A stretch of 56,666 nucleotides of DNA from Eubacterium sp. (GTDB lineage: Bacteria > Bacillota > Clostridia > Lachnospirales > Lachnospiraceae): assembly GCA_022791495.1 (NCBI GenBank), contig JAAVZE010000060.1:1-56666 (forward strand), in the 5' to 3' direction. This document shows, one piece after another, positions 35,094 to 43,869 of the stretch. The notes below the pieces were generated by a model that did not search any database, had not been told where the DNA came from, and worked only from the letters and a program-made list of their open reading frames with translations. Numbering within the stretch: the stretch's first letter is position 1; each line of letters starts with the position of its first letter. Position numbers and translations under genes: made by a program.

Positions 35094-36050
35094 ATGAAGG
35101 AAAAAAGTACGCTTTATCTTGTGGTGCCCTGCTACAATGAGGAGGAGGTACTGGATGAGACGGCAAAGCAGCTGACCCGGAAAATGGAAGACCTGATCAC
35201 TGCGGGGAAGATCAGCGAAACCAGCCGGATTGTCTTTGTAAATGATGGATCGAGGGACCAGACATGGCTCATTATCAAACGTCTGTATGGGGATCACCGG
35301 TTGGTGAGCGGGCTTAATCTATCCCGGAACCGGGGGCACCAGAATGCGGTACTGGCGGGACTGATGTATGCCAAAGAGCATGCAGATGTGGCGATCTCTC
35401 TCGATGCCGACCTGCAGGATGATGTGAACGCCATCGATGAGATGATAGATAAATATTATGCTGGAAATGATGTGGTCTACGGGGTGAGGAGCAGCCGGAA
35501 AAAGGATACATTTTTTAAAAAGACCACAGCTGAGGGCTTTTATAAAATGATGAAATGGATGGGAGTGGATATCGTATTCAATCACGCAGATTACCGGCTG
35601 ATGAGCCGGCGTGTGCTGGAGCAGCTGGAGGATTATAAAGAAGTCCATCTGTTTTTGAGAGGGATGATTCCGTTGATCGGTTATCCATCAGATACGGTGT
35701 ATTATGAAAGACACGAGCGGTTTGCCGGAGAGAGTAAGTATCCCCTGAAAAAAATGCTGGCGTTTGCCTTTGACGGAATTTCTTCCTTTAGTGTCAAGCC
35801 CATTCGTTTTATCGTATGGCTTGGATTCGTTGTATTTTTTATCAGTGTTCTCATGCTGTTTTATTCTATTATGCAGTTTGTATTAGGTGATACAGTGCCG
35901 GGGTGGAGCAGTCTGATCGTTTCCATCTGGGCACTGGGAGGGCTGCAGCTTCTCGCCATCGGTATCGTGGGAGAATACATCGGGAAGGTGTATATGGAGG
36001 CAAAGGGAAGACCCAAATATGCCATCCAGGACATATTGGATGATAAGTAA
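35094..36050 (+). CDS. GT2 polyprenyl-phosphate glycosyltransferase with two C-terminal helices
   Basis: A protein of 318 residues. The GT-A domain opens with YLVVPCYNEEEVL and has SLDADLQDD as the metal/nucleotide motif. Two helices follow at about residues 234-260 and 268-292, with a basic end. This is the GtrB/CsbB type that puts a hexose on undecaprenyl phosphate. It is a single-gene unit with its own promoter. ATG at 35094 follows GGGGGAAAA; the frame is open far upstream, but those codons overlap the promoter. It converges with a GT2-GtrA fusion on the other strand, 20 bases apart. Confidence 0.87.
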   Translation: MKEKSTLYLVVPCYNEEEVLDETAKQLTRKMEDLITAGKISETSRIVFVNDGSRDQTWLIIKRLYGDHRLVSGLNLSRNRGHQNAVLAGLMYAKEHADVAISLDADLQDDVNAIDEMIDKYYAGNDVVYGVRSSRKKDTFFKKTTAEGFYKMMKWMGVDIVFNHADYRLMSRRVLEQLEDYKEVHLFLRGMIPLIGYPSDTVYYERHERFAGESKYPLKKMLAFAFDGISSFSVKPIRFIVWLGFVVFFISVLMLFYSIMQFVLGDTVPGWSSLIVSIWALGGLQLLAIGIVGEYIGKVYMEAKGRPKYAIQDILDDK

Positions 36051-36070
36051 AGTATATGCAGTGGGAAATT

Positions 36071-37171
36071 TTACTTTCGTTTTTTAAATACCCATTCCCT
36101 CTGGATCTGGAAACTGACAGTAAATAAGATCGTATCTATAATGCATTTGCGGATGGTGGATGAGAAAATAAACGTCAAAGCCTTGTCCACCAGCAGTGCA
36201 GATATGATCAGCTGGCAGATGCACAGGGTGTAATATTTTAATATAATTTTAATATCCTTTGACTCATTGTGGAATACCTGGCGTTTGTTGATAGTAAAGT
36301 TATACAGGGAAGATCCCAGCCTTGACAGGACGCTCCGCAGCAGAATAAACAGCGAGATTTCCAGACCGAAAAAGGAAATCTGGACCTTGTCGCCGATCAG
36401 CGGGCGGAAGATCAGTCCCAGCACGTAATACAGAGCGATATCAATGACAAAGCTGGAAAGAGAGCTGAGCATAAATTTGAAAAATACCTTATAGATCCGG
36501 ATGGAATCGATAAAGGGGTTAAAATGGGAGCTCTCATTATTTTCCAGGTAAATGGTGCGGATAGGAAATTCCAGAATGGGGATCTGGCACTCCCTGGCAC
36601 AAAGGAGCATGTTCATTTCATATTCATAGCGCTCCCCTTTCGTCTTGGCAAAATATTCATGTATCAGCGTCCGGGACATGCCTCGCAGCCCAGTCTGGGT
36701 ATCGGATACGTTGATCCCGCACAAAAGTTTGATAAAATGCCTTGTAAATTTGTTGCCAAAACGGCTGCGCAGGGGAATTTCCTTATCGTCAAACTGGCGG
36801 CAGCCAAGGATCAGGTGATCCGGATGTTCGTGCACCAGTCTGGCGCAGGTGAGGATATCTTCGATCACGTGTTGTCCGTCACAGTCCACAGTCACAGTGC
36901 CGTTTATATCAGGACGGTTGTCCAGTATGTGATTAAAAGCAGATTTCAGTGCGATTCCCTTTCCAAAATTGATGACGTGCCGTATGATACGACAGTTATA
37001 TTCTTCTTTACAGGTCTTAAAGTATTTTCGATTATTGATCTCACTGCCATCGTCCACCAGAATGATATTCTCAAAACCGGCCTCTGTCAGTTCTCTTACC
37101 AGAGTGATCATCCGGTCATCCGGATTCAGGGCGGGAATAACAATGGCTATTTCGTGATAAAATGTCCCCAT
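36071..37171 (-). CDS. GT2 polyprenyl-phosphate-sugar synthase fused to GtrA
   Basis: A protein of 366 residues. Residues 1-225 are a dolichyl-phosphate-mannose-synthase-like GT-A domain (IAIVIPALNPDD, VDCDGQH, SDTQTGLRGMS). Residues about 230-362 are four membrane helices of the GtrA type, ending in EWVFKKR. One chain would thus both make and help move a polyprenyl-phosphate sugar. The second helix region has an extra loop. The start follows TAGGAGAAG. The gene stands alone, with a candidate promoter at 37298-37326. Confidence 0.88.
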   Translation of the reverse strand: MGTFYHEIAIVIPALNPDDRMITLVRELTEAGFENIILVDDGSEINNRKYFKTCKEEYNCRIIRHVINFGKGIALKSAFNHILDNRPDINGTVTVDCDGQHVIEDILTCARLVHEHPDHLILGCRQFDDKEIPLRSRFGNKFTRHFIKLLCGINVSDTQTGLRGMSRTLIHEYFAKTKGERYEYEMNMLLCARECQIPILEFPIRTIYLENNESSHFNPFIDSIRIYKVFFKFMLSSLSSFVIDIALYYVLGLIFRPLIGDKVQISFFGLEISLFILLRSVLSRLGSSLYNFTINKRQVFHNESKDIKIILKYYTLCICQLIISALLVDKALTFIFSSTIRKCIIDTILFTVSFQIQREWVFKKRK

Positions 37172-37297
37172 AATCTTCTCCTATTAATTCCGGCGCGCCG
37201 CCGAAGGGTGGAAAAAAATTCCGCAAGTACTAATTTTTATGTTAATATAATGATATGAGGGTCAGTATGTTTTTTGCCCCAACATCAATATATCTAA

Positions 37298-37326
37298 AGT
37301 ATAAACCTTTCGGAACGGAAGGGCAA
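37298..37326 (-). promoter_or_regulatory. Candidate promoter of the GT2-GtrA fusion gene
   Basis: On the - strand TTGCCC (37326-37321), a 17-base spacer and TATACT (37303-37298). The -35 match is partial. The leader would be about 120 bases to the start at 37171; it includes an A/T-rich stretch and a GC-rich palindromic patch (GGCGCGCC near 37192). Confidence 0.4.
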
Positions 37327-37347
37327 GAAGTTTTTCCGGGGAAGGAC

Positions 37348-37376
37348 TTGCATGTATGAAAAGGGTACTTTATAAT
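37348..37376 (+). promoter_or_regulatory. Promoter of the GT2-LicD-LicD-GT2-GT4 operon
   Basis: TTGCAT at 37348-37353, a 17-base spacer and a perfect TATAAT at 37371-37376. The transcript would start near 37383, which places the in-frame ATG at 37381 before the message and supports the TTG start at 37399. Confidence 0.6.
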
Positions 37377-37398
37377 TGGGATGAAAAGAGGGATAGCT

Positions 37399-38445
37399 TT
37401 GAAGGTTTCAGTTGGCATCGTCGCCTATAATGAAGAAAAAAATCTTCCGAAGATTCTGGAGGATCTGATAAAACAGACATTTCCCCACGATCAGATGGAA
37501 GTGGTGCTGGTGGACAGCCGGTCTGAGGATAGTACCAGAGATTTGATGCAGAAATTTGCGGAAGAGTATAAAGAAGAGTTTTTCAATATCCAGGTGGTGG
37601 ATAATCCCAAACGGCGCCAGAGCTGTGGCTGGAACCATGCCATCCGGGCGTTTACCACGGAGGTACTGATCCGGGTGGATGCCCACAGCAGCATTCCGCC
37701 GGAATTTGTGGCGGAAAATGCAGCGGCATTGGAAGAAGGAGAGATGGTGACGGGAGGCGTCCGGCCCAATATCGTAGAAGATGAATCTCCCTGGCAGCAG
37801 GTTCTTCTCACCGCCGAGAGTTCTATGTTTGGCAGCAGCGCCGCGGGATTCCGCCGGGTGGGGAAAAAAGCTTATGTGAAGTCATTTTTTCACGGGGCTT
37901 ACCGCCGGGAAGTGTTTGAAAAGGCAGGGGTATTCCGGGAGGATCTGGGGCGGACGGAGGACAATGAATTTCATTACCGCCTGCGCCAGAACGGATTTCG
38001 GCTCTGTATGGTACCAGGGATTATTTCCTACCAGAAGATCCGGCCGGATCTGAGGAAGATGTGCCGTCAGAAATGTGCCAATGGCTATTGGATCGGGCTG
38101 ACGGTGGGAGTCTGTCCCGGCTGTCTGTCTTTGTATCACTTTGTGCCCTTCGTCTTCGTGTGTGGGATTCTCTTTACTTCCCTTCTGGCATGGTTGTCAT
38201 ACCCTCAGCTGGCGGTGCTGATGTGGTCATTGTACTGGCTGCTGGCTGTAGGGATGGCGCTTCTGGCTGTCAAAGGACAGAAAAAATATCCAGGGCATCT
38301 TTTGCTGCCGGTGCTGTTCTTTTTATTGCATGTGAGTTACGGGACGGGGACGCTGGCGGGGCTGGCAAAGATGCCATTCTGGCGGAGAAAACATACAGGC
38401 ACAGCCAGTAGCCTGGCTTGTGGAGACCAACCGGAAAAGGAATGA
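37399..38445 (+). CDS. GT2 glycosyltransferase, ExoA-like, with C-terminal membrane helices
   Basis: A protein of 348 residues. The GT-A domain begins VSVGIVAYNEEKNL and carries VDAHSSIP at the metal site; the acidic TEDNEFHYRLRQNG segment is typical of the ExoA-like group that elongates exopolysaccharide units. Three or four hydrophobic helices follow from about residue 235 to 320. TTG at 37399 is chosen because GAGGG lies 7 bases upstream and the promoter at 37348-37376 would start transcription after the ATG at 37381. It is first of five genes in a row on this strand. Confidence 0.83.
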   Translation: MKVSVGIVAYNEEKNLPKILEDLIKQTFPHDQMEVVLVDSRSEDSTRDLMQKFAEEYKEEFFNIQVVDNPKRRQSCGWNHAIRAFTTEVLIRVDAHSSIPPEFVAENAAALEEGEMVTGGVRPNIVEDESPWQQVLLTAESSMFGSSAAGFRRVGKKAYVKSFFHGAYRREVFEKAGVFREDLGRTEDNEFHYRLRQNGFRLCMVPGIISYQKIRPDLRKMCRQKCANGYWIGLTVGVCPGCLSLYHFVPFVFVCGILFTSLLAWLSYPQLAVLMWSLYWLLAVGMALLAVKGQKKYPGHLLLPVLFFLLHVSYGTGTLAGLAKMPFWRRKHTGTASSLACGDQPEKE

Positions 38446-38449
38446 GGAA

Positions 38450-39316
38450 ATGATGGAACAGAGAGAATATACGGAAAAGGAATTAGAGGGACTGCACCGG
38501 GTGAGCCTGGAGATGGCAGAGGTGTTTGTAGCGTTCTGTCAGGAACGGGGGCTGGTCTGCTATTTCTGTGGAGGAGGATGTATCGGGGCGCTGCGGCATA
38601 AAGGGTTTATCCCCTGGGATGATGATCTGGATTTTTTTATGCCAAGAGAGGACTATGAGGTATTTGTGAGCCAGTGGCGGTCCTATGAAAAGGGAAAGCG
38701 CTATCTTCTGTCGGATACCACAGAGGATTATGTGGACCGGAACAATTTTGCCACCCTCAGAGACAGTATGACCACTCAGGTGAAGCCCTATCAGAAGGAT
38801 CTTGCTATCCCTCACGGAGTGGCATTGGATGTGATCCCCCTGGACGGGTATCCAGAGGGACGGTGGCAGAGAAAGTTTCAGTGTATGTGGGCACTGATCT
38901 ATTCGCTGTTTCGTGCACAGACTGTGCCGGAAAAGCATGGGGGGCTGATGGCGGCCGGAAGCCGCCTGCTTCTTGGGATCTTCCGGGGAAGGAAAATCCG
39001 TTATCGGATCTGGAAGCTGGCAAAGAAAAGGATGACCCGCTATCCGATCCGGGAATGCCTCTATATTACCGAACTCTGTTCGGGACCATATTACATGAAA
39101 AAGAAATATCGGAAGGAGTGGTTTGAGAGGGCCGTTTATGTGGATTTTGAGGGACGGAAGATGCCTGTTCCCATCGGTTATGACGGATATCTCAGAGAAG
39201 CTTTTGGCGATTATATGCAGCTGCCACCAAAGGAAAAACAGAAGGCACATCATGACTGCGTCCTGTTGGATCTGGACAAGCCCTGTGTTCCGGCGGGAGA
39301 CAGAAAAGAAATGTGA
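38450..39316 (+). CDS. LicD family phosphotransferase, copy 1
   Basis: A protein of about 289 residues of the LicD/fukutin nucleotidyl-phosphotransferase fold. CGGGCIGALRHKGFIPWDDDLDFFMPREDYE (key residues at about 38-68) contains the conserved Gly and the DDDLD metal site. By family these enzymes transfer phosphocholine or, in the fukutin/FKRP branch, ribitol phosphate from a CDP donor to a glycan. Choline kinase and CCT genes (licA, licC) are absent here, whereas CDP-ribitol genes are present. ATG at 38450 follows AAAAGGAATGAGG, and ATG at 38453 is equally possible. An almost identical fold follows in the next gene. Confidence 0.87.
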   Translation: MMEQREYTEKELEGLHRVSLEMAEVFVAFCQERGLVCYFCGGGCIGALRHKGFIPWDDDLDFFMPREDYEVFVSQWRSYEKGKRYLLSDTTEDYVDRNNFATLRDSMTTQVKPYQKDLAIPHGVALDVIPLDGYPEGRWQRKFQCMWALIYSLFRAQTVPEKHGGLMAAGSRLLLGIFRGRKIRYRIWKLAKKRMTRYPIRECLYITELCSGPYYMKKKYRKEWFERAVYVDFEGRKMPVPIGYDGYLREAFGDYMQLPPKEKQKAHHDCVLLDLDKPCVPAGDRKEM

Positions 39317-39325
39317 GGACAAACT

Positions 39326-40210
39326 ATGCTGAGTGAAAAAGAGCTGGCGGAATTAAAGGAAATTCAGAAAAAATGTCTGGAGATCACGCTGGTGTTTCAG
39401 GAATTTTGTGAGAGACATCATCTGCTGTTTTATCTATGCGGCGGCGGTTGTATTGGCGCGCTGCGCCATGGAGGGTTTATTCCCTGGGACGATGACATCG
39501 ATGTATTTATGCCCAGGGAGGATTATGAGAAAATGTGCCAGCTGTGGAAGCAGGAGATGGATGAGAGCAAGTACCGGCTGAACCGGACCAGTGAAACGGA
39601 ATTCTTACGGTCTCAGCTCACCGCGATCACCGATGAGGAGACCACCTTTGTAAAGGAAAGGCAGATGGATCTGGACATGGCTCATGGCGTCCGGCTGGAG
39701 ATCCTGCCTCTGGATGGCTGCCCTTCCTCCCGCTGGAGACGCAGGTGCCAGCTTCTGTGGGGACTTGCTTATCAGATTTATATCAACCAGGAGGCGCCTA
39801 CCAGCAAGGGAAAGCTCTTGTATGCCGTCGGAAAGTGCATGTTAGCGCTGGCTCCAGGATGGAAGAACCGCTGGCGGATGGCGTGTATGTGTGAACGTCA
39901 TATGTCCCAGTATCCCATCCGCGACTGCGACTATGTGACGGAACTCTGTGTGCGTTACAATTATATGGTGAATGAATATCCAAAGGAAATCTTTGAATCT
40001 GCCGTGTACAAAGACTTTGAGGGATACAAACTGCCCATTCCCACCGGCTATGACACATATCTTAAAATGGCATTTGGAAATTATATGGAGCTGCCGCCGG
40101 AGGAGAAGCAGGTTCCCTCCCATGACGGCGTGTGTGTGGATGTTCATAAGGGCTACAAAGAGTACCGGGGAAAAAGTTATCCGGTGAAACGTATATCAGA
40201 AAAACCATGA
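39326..40210 (+). CDS. LicD family phosphotransferase, copy 2
   Basis: A protein of 294 residues, paralogous to the preceding gene over its full length: the same CGGGCIGALRH and IPWDDDIDVFMPREDYE blocks, the TELC segment and the PIPTGYD end motif recur. The two copies have diverged in the middle, so they probably act on different acceptors or positions rather than being a recent duplication. Predicted donor is a CDP-polyol or CDP-choline. It begins 9 bases after copy 1 with its own TGAGGACAAACT site and is followed after 16 bases by a GT2 gene. Confidence 0.87.
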   Translation: MLSEKELAELKEIQKKCLEITLVFQEFCERHHLLFYLCGGGCIGALRHGGFIPWDDDIDVFMPREDYEKMCQLWKQEMDESKYRLNRTSETEFLRSQLTAITDEETTFVKERQMDLDMAHGVRLEILPLDGCPSSRWRRRCQLLWGLAYQIYINQEAPTSKGKLLYAVGKCMLALAPGWKNRWRMACMCERHMSQYPIRDCDYVTELCVRYNYMVNEYPKEIFESAVYKDFEGYKLPIPTGYDTYLKMAFGNYMELPPEEKQVPSHDGVCVDVHKGYKEYRGKSYPVKRISEKP

Positions 40211-40226
40211 GAGGAACGAGGGGAAG

Positions 40227-41219
40227 ATGAACAAAGGGCTGCTATCTATTATTATTCCGGTTTACAATTCCAGGGACCGGCTGGCAGAATGTTTTGAGAG
40301 TATCGTAAATCAGAATTTTCAGAGACTGGAGGTTATCGTGGTGGATGACTGTTCCAGTGATGGAAGTCTGGAGCTGTGTCAGGAGTATGAGAGAAACTAT
40401 GCTTATTTCCATGTGTTCACAAAGGAAAATGAGGGTGTATCGGCGGCACGAAATTATGGTCTTGCCAGGGCACAGGGGGAATACATCCAGTTTGCAGACA
40501 GTGACGATATGTTGTATCCGGATGCCTGCCGTCATCTGGTGGAACGAATGGAGCAGGATGCCAGTGATCTTGTGATCTGCGGCTATTATAACGAAAGAGA
40601 GCAAAAGAAGGTTCTGCCTCTGGACCTTTTGCTGAAGGGCCGGGAGGGCATCCGGGAGCAGTTTTCCTCTCTTTTTACCCGGTTTTTGATTCATGTTCCC
40701 TGGAATAAGCTGTACCGGAGAAGGGTGCTGGAGCAGGCGGAGGCGGCATTTCCTCTGGATCTTAATAAAGGTGAGGATCTTCTGTTTAACCTGAAGGTGC
40801 TGGAACAGGCGGATAAGATCAGCCTGTTGCCGGAGGCGCTGTATTTTTATCATAATGTGAATGATCAGTCTCTCTCCTTCAAGTTCCGGGAGGATTCCAT
40901 GGAGATCGAAGAGCGGTTGTTCCAAAATGTGGAAGCTTTCTGGGATCATTGTGGAGGAAAGCCGGATCCCGAATTTTTATCTCATTTTTATCTGACCGCG
41001 GTGAAAAATAAATTATATGCCCTGGTGGGGAGATCGGGATTTGATGCCAGAACCTGTCAGGAGTACATGAAAAAATGGGCAAAAATGAAAAGTGTGCTCA
41101 GGATTTATGACAGGAGGCAGTGTTTCGGGTTAAAGGACAGAATACTGTTATATCTAATGAGGCGCCAGAGGACAAGAGTTTTGTACCTGTATTATAAATG
41201 GATGGGAGACAGATCATGA
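40227..41219 (+). CDS. GT2 family glycosyltransferase
   Basis: A protein of 330 residues. The GT-A domain opens with LSIIIPVYNSRDRL and has FADSDDML (about residues 88-95) as the DxD motif, with VSAARNYGL before it; this is the common WcaA/EpsJ-like group. VPWNKLYRR and a KGEDLLFNL segment are typical of its second half. There is no membrane helix. It adds a sugar to the growing repeat unit inside the cell; the sugar cannot be told. It is in the operon of the LicD pair. Its stop overlaps the next start by 4 bases. Confidence 0.85.
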   Translation: MNKGLLSIIIPVYNSRDRLAECFESIVNQNFQRLEVIVVDDCSSDGSLELCQEYERNYAYFHVFTKENEGVSAARNYGLARAQGEYIQFADSDDMLYPDACRHLVERMEQDASDLVICGYYNEREQKKVLPLDLLLKGREGIREQFSSLFTRFLIHVPWNKLYRRRVLEQAEAAFPLDLNKGEDLLFNLKVLEQADKISLLPEALYFYHNVNDQSLSFKFREDSMEIEERLFQNVEAFWDHCGGKPDPEFLSHFYLTAVKNKLYALVGRSGFDARTCQEYMKKWAKMKSVLRIYDRRQCFGLKDRILLYLMRRQRTRVLYLYYKWMGDRS

Positions 41220-42331
41220 AAATAAAAATAGGATTTGTGAATTTTGATATGAGTATACGCGGCGGGGGGCAGCAGGTGCTCTGCAATATCGCCAATGCAC
41301 TGGCTGATGTGGATCCCAGGTGGGAGAAGTATGAAATTTATGTCATAAGCCTGATCCATGAAAAGGGAGATTGCGCCTATGAGCTGAGAGAGGGAATCCA
41401 TTATTATAATATATTTCCCTATAAAGCGAGGATCCGGGAAGTGATGTCGAAATCTGGAAAGTGTTTCCGCAGATATTGCGAAGAGCAGGGCATCGGGCTG
41501 TTGTTCTATGTGGGGGTCTATGCGGGATTCTGTGCCGGGATTCCGGGAAGAAAGCTGGGTATACCAAAAGTATTCTGTGATCATGGGGCACTTATGAACC
41601 AGTGGGATGACATAGTGGTGCGTTTTATGCGCCGCATGGGATCCAGGTATTCAGACCGGACTGTCGTTCTTACCAGACAGAGTGAGAATGCCTATTATGA
41701 GAAGTTTCATTATCAGCCGGGGCGGGTCATCACGATCTACAATTGGATTGATGATGTGATCCTAAGAGAGACTGGGGACTATGATGCGGACAGCCGGAAG
41801 ATACTGACTGCGGGACGTTTTTCCAGGGAGAAGGGAATGGATCTTCTGGTGGATACAGCGGCGGCATTGCAAAAGAAGACAAAAGATTTTGTGTGGGAGG
41901 TATATGGAGACGGGGAACTGTGGGAAGAGATCCGTCAGCGGATTCGGGAAGAGGGATTAGAAGAATATGTGAAACTCATGGGGCTCACCAACGAAATGGA
42001 GCGTTGTTACCGGGGACACAGCATGTATGTGCTCACCTCTTACCGGGAGGGACTTCCTCTGGTCCTTTTAGAGGCGAAAGCCAATTATCTGCCACTGGTA
42101 AGCTTTGATATTGTATCGGGACCAGGGGAGATCATAGAGAATGGAACAGACGGCATATTGATACCGCCCTATGACACAGAAGAGATGGCATGTCAGATCT
42201 ATGAGCTGCTGTGCAGCCAGGAGAAGCGGATCCGGATGTCCGAGTGTTCTGGCAGGAATCTTAAAGAATTCGGAAAAGAAAAAATCCTCAGCCAGTGGAT
42301 GGCACTGATCGAGGATATGGTGTCAGGCTGA
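41216..42331 (+). CDS. GT4 family glycosyltransferase
   Basis: A protein of 371 residues with the GT-B fold. The N-terminal GGGQQV loop is followed by the second-domain signature TAGRFSREKGMDLL and the donor-binding SYREGLPLVLLEA motif (E-x7-E type) near residue 280. It is a retaining enzyme that works with a nucleotide sugar in the cytoplasm. ATG at 41216 overlaps the previous stop (ATGA). Its 3' end overlaps the convergent ligase-like gene by 9 bases. Confidence 0.88.
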   Translation: MKIKIGFVNFDMSIRGGGQQVLCNIANALADVDPRWEKYEIYVISLIHEKGDCAYELREGIHYYNIFPYKARIREVMSKSGKCFRRYCEEQGIGLLFYVGVYAGFCAGIPGRKLGIPKVFCDHGALMNQWDDIVVRFMRRMGSRYSDRTVVLTRQSENAYYEKFHYQPGRVITIYNWIDDVILRETGDYDADSRKILTAGRFSREKGMDLLVDTAAALQKKTKDFVWEVYGDGELWEEIRQRIREEGLEEYVKLMGLTNEMERCYRGHSMYVLTSYREGLPLVLLEAKANYLPLVSFDIVSGPGEIIENGTDGILIPPYDTEEMACQIYELLCSQEKRIRMSECSGRNLKEFGKEKILSQWMALIEDMVSG

Positions 42332-43684
42332 CTGCGTTGCCAAGCTTCCCTTGTTGCTGCAGTGGAGATAGCCGACGGCGGTATATAACAGCATGGTCTC
42401 AATATTTACTGTAAAGAATACATCGTGAAAGCACATTAGGAAGATCAGTATGGACACAGTCAATGAGGCAAAAAATAAGTAGCTCTCACTGGCTGTTTGT
42501 TTTTCCCGGAGTTGGTTGAGGCACTGCAGGGCGGTAAGCAGGAAAAACGCGCCCATCACGCAAAAACCGACGGCTCCGGTCTCCATCAGAAGGGAGAGAT
42601 AGCCATTGTGGGTGACATACTGGGTCTTTGCCAGATAGCTGTCTGGGTACTTGTCTGTTACATAGGGAAGGGCACTCCTGACAGAAAAGCCAAACAAAGG
42701 CTTTTCTTTATACAGAGACATATAATTTTTCCATATGGTAGAACGGTTATTCGTGATGTTATCGGCAACCACATCCTCGCGGACCATGTCATTCACAGCC
42801 CGCTCCGGTTCCATCATCTGCCCGACCTGGCGCAGCGGGAAAAAGATTAGAGAGTAGACCACGATCATGGCAGCCAGGGCGATCAGCCCTCTCTTTGTGC
42901 TCTGGATAAAAAATCTGCCCAGGTCGATATCCTCCCTGCAGCGGTGCTGTTTGTAGGTGATGAGAACCACGGCAAATAAGATCGTACCTGCGGCTGCGAT
43001 AAAGATCGTCCTGGAGTTAGACATAATAATATAACAGGTATTGATCACGATACTTGCCCAGCTGTAGATCTTAAATGGTAAGAAGCTGGTCTTCCGGATC
43101 GCAAATAGTAGAAGGAGAATCAGGATCAGGGAGGTGAAGGAGGCAAAATTCGGATCTGAAAATAGACCAAACAGCCTGCCGTCGACAATGCCCTGCCGGA
43201 TCCTGTGTCCTTCTGGATTTAAGATCGTATAGTGGATATTTTTTATATATTGCCAGAGAGAGGCGACGCATCCCATGTTCCAGAAAAAAGAGGTAAAAAA
43301 TGCCATAAACCGGAGACAGCGCACAAGCCTGTCCTCTGTCATGATCTTTGGCAGAAAATAAAAAAGGATCAGCTGGGAAGCAAAGGTAGCAAGCCCAAGT
43401 ATATTGCCTGCCAGTTCGTATTTATAATTTAACAGGGAAGAGATACCGAGAACCAGGATAAATAGGCCTAGAAGAATGGTCTGGGCATCCGGTCTACGGC
43501 TGTTCCGCAGAATATACAGGCAGAAGAGCGAGAGAATCCCGCCTCCGATAATGATAGTTTTATATAAAATATCTGCTGCCGGCCCTTCCCACAGCACTGA
43601 CGTTGGCACAAACCGGGTTGAGACGCTGTATAGAGCATAAAAGACAATATAACAGCAGATAATACGTTGTAATTTGTTTTTCAT
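42323..43684 (-). CDS. O-antigen ligase/Wzy-like polytopic membrane protein
   Basis: A protein of 453 residues with about ten helices and a larger outside loop between about residues 260 and 350. The loop has a NNRSTIWKNYMSL segment followed by GFSVRSALPYV and THNGYLSLLMETG, the pattern of the Wzy_C/O-antigen ligase domain with its conserved His. It would polymerise or ligate lipid-linked repeat units on the outside of the membrane. ATG at 43684 follows GGAGGATCATC. Expression is probably shared with the capD-like gene through the palindromic operator at 43705-43734. Confidence 0.85.
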   Translation of the reverse strand: MKNKLQRIICCYIVFYALYSVSTRFVPTSVLWEGPAADILYKTIIIGGGILSLFCLYILRNSRRPDAQTILLGLFILVLGISSLLNYKYELAGNILGLATFASQLILFYFLPKIMTEDRLVRCLRFMAFFTSFFWNMGCVASLWQYIKNIHYTILNPEGHRIRQGIVDGRLFGLFSDPNFASFTSLILILLLLFAIRKTSFLPFKIYSWASIVINTCYIIMSNSRTIFIAAAGTILFAVVLITYKQHRCREDIDLGRFFIQSTKRGLIALAAMIVVYSLIFFPLRQVGQMMEPERAVNDMVREDVVADNITNNRSTIWKNYMSLYKEKPLFGFSVRSALPYVTDKYPDSYLAKTQYVTHNGYLSLLMETGAVGFCVMGAFFLLTALQCLNQLREKQTASESYLFFASLTVSILIFLMCFHDVFFTVNIETMLLYTAVGYLHCSNKGSLATQSA

Positions 43685-43704
43685 GATGATCCTCCATTTC
43701 ATCC

Positions 43705-43734
43705 TGAGAGTACACTCTTGAGAGTATACTCTCA
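43705..43734. promoter_or_regulatory. Tandem palindromic operator between divergent promoters
   Basis: Two adjacent 14-base near-palindromes lie at 43705-43718 and 43719-43732, TGAGAGTACACTCT then TGAGAGTATACTCT. Together they form a 30-base near-perfect palindrome. They cover the -10 of the leftward promoter and end 5 bases before the -35 of the rightward one. Two half-overlapping dimer sites for one regulator are likely. The regulator is not identified in the window. Confidence 0.7.
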
Positions 43735-43751
43735 AATGTTGATTTTTTCAA
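43723..43751 (-). promoter_or_regulatory. Promoter of the ligase-like gene
   Basis: On the - strand TTGAAA (43751-43746), a 17-base spacer and TATACT (43728-43723). The -10 lies inside the second palindrome, so binding there should block this promoter directly. Confidence 0.55.
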
Positions 43752-43767
43752 CTTTTTTTTATATAAT
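43739..43767 (+). promoter_or_regulatory. Promoter of the capD-like operon
   Basis: TTGATT at 43739-43744, 17 bases, then a perfect TATAAT at 43762-43767. Transcription would begin near 43774, with about 95 bases of leader to the ATG at 43870. The spacer holds a T-tract with a short GTTG/CAAC inverted repeat. Confidence 0.6.
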
Positions 43768-43869
43768 AATCGTATAAAAGGAAAATAATGAGAATGAGAA
43801 AGGGAAAACATCCAGTGGTGCAGCAGCGCCATGAGGCTAATAAGGATTGACGGAAATGGAGGAAGAGAA

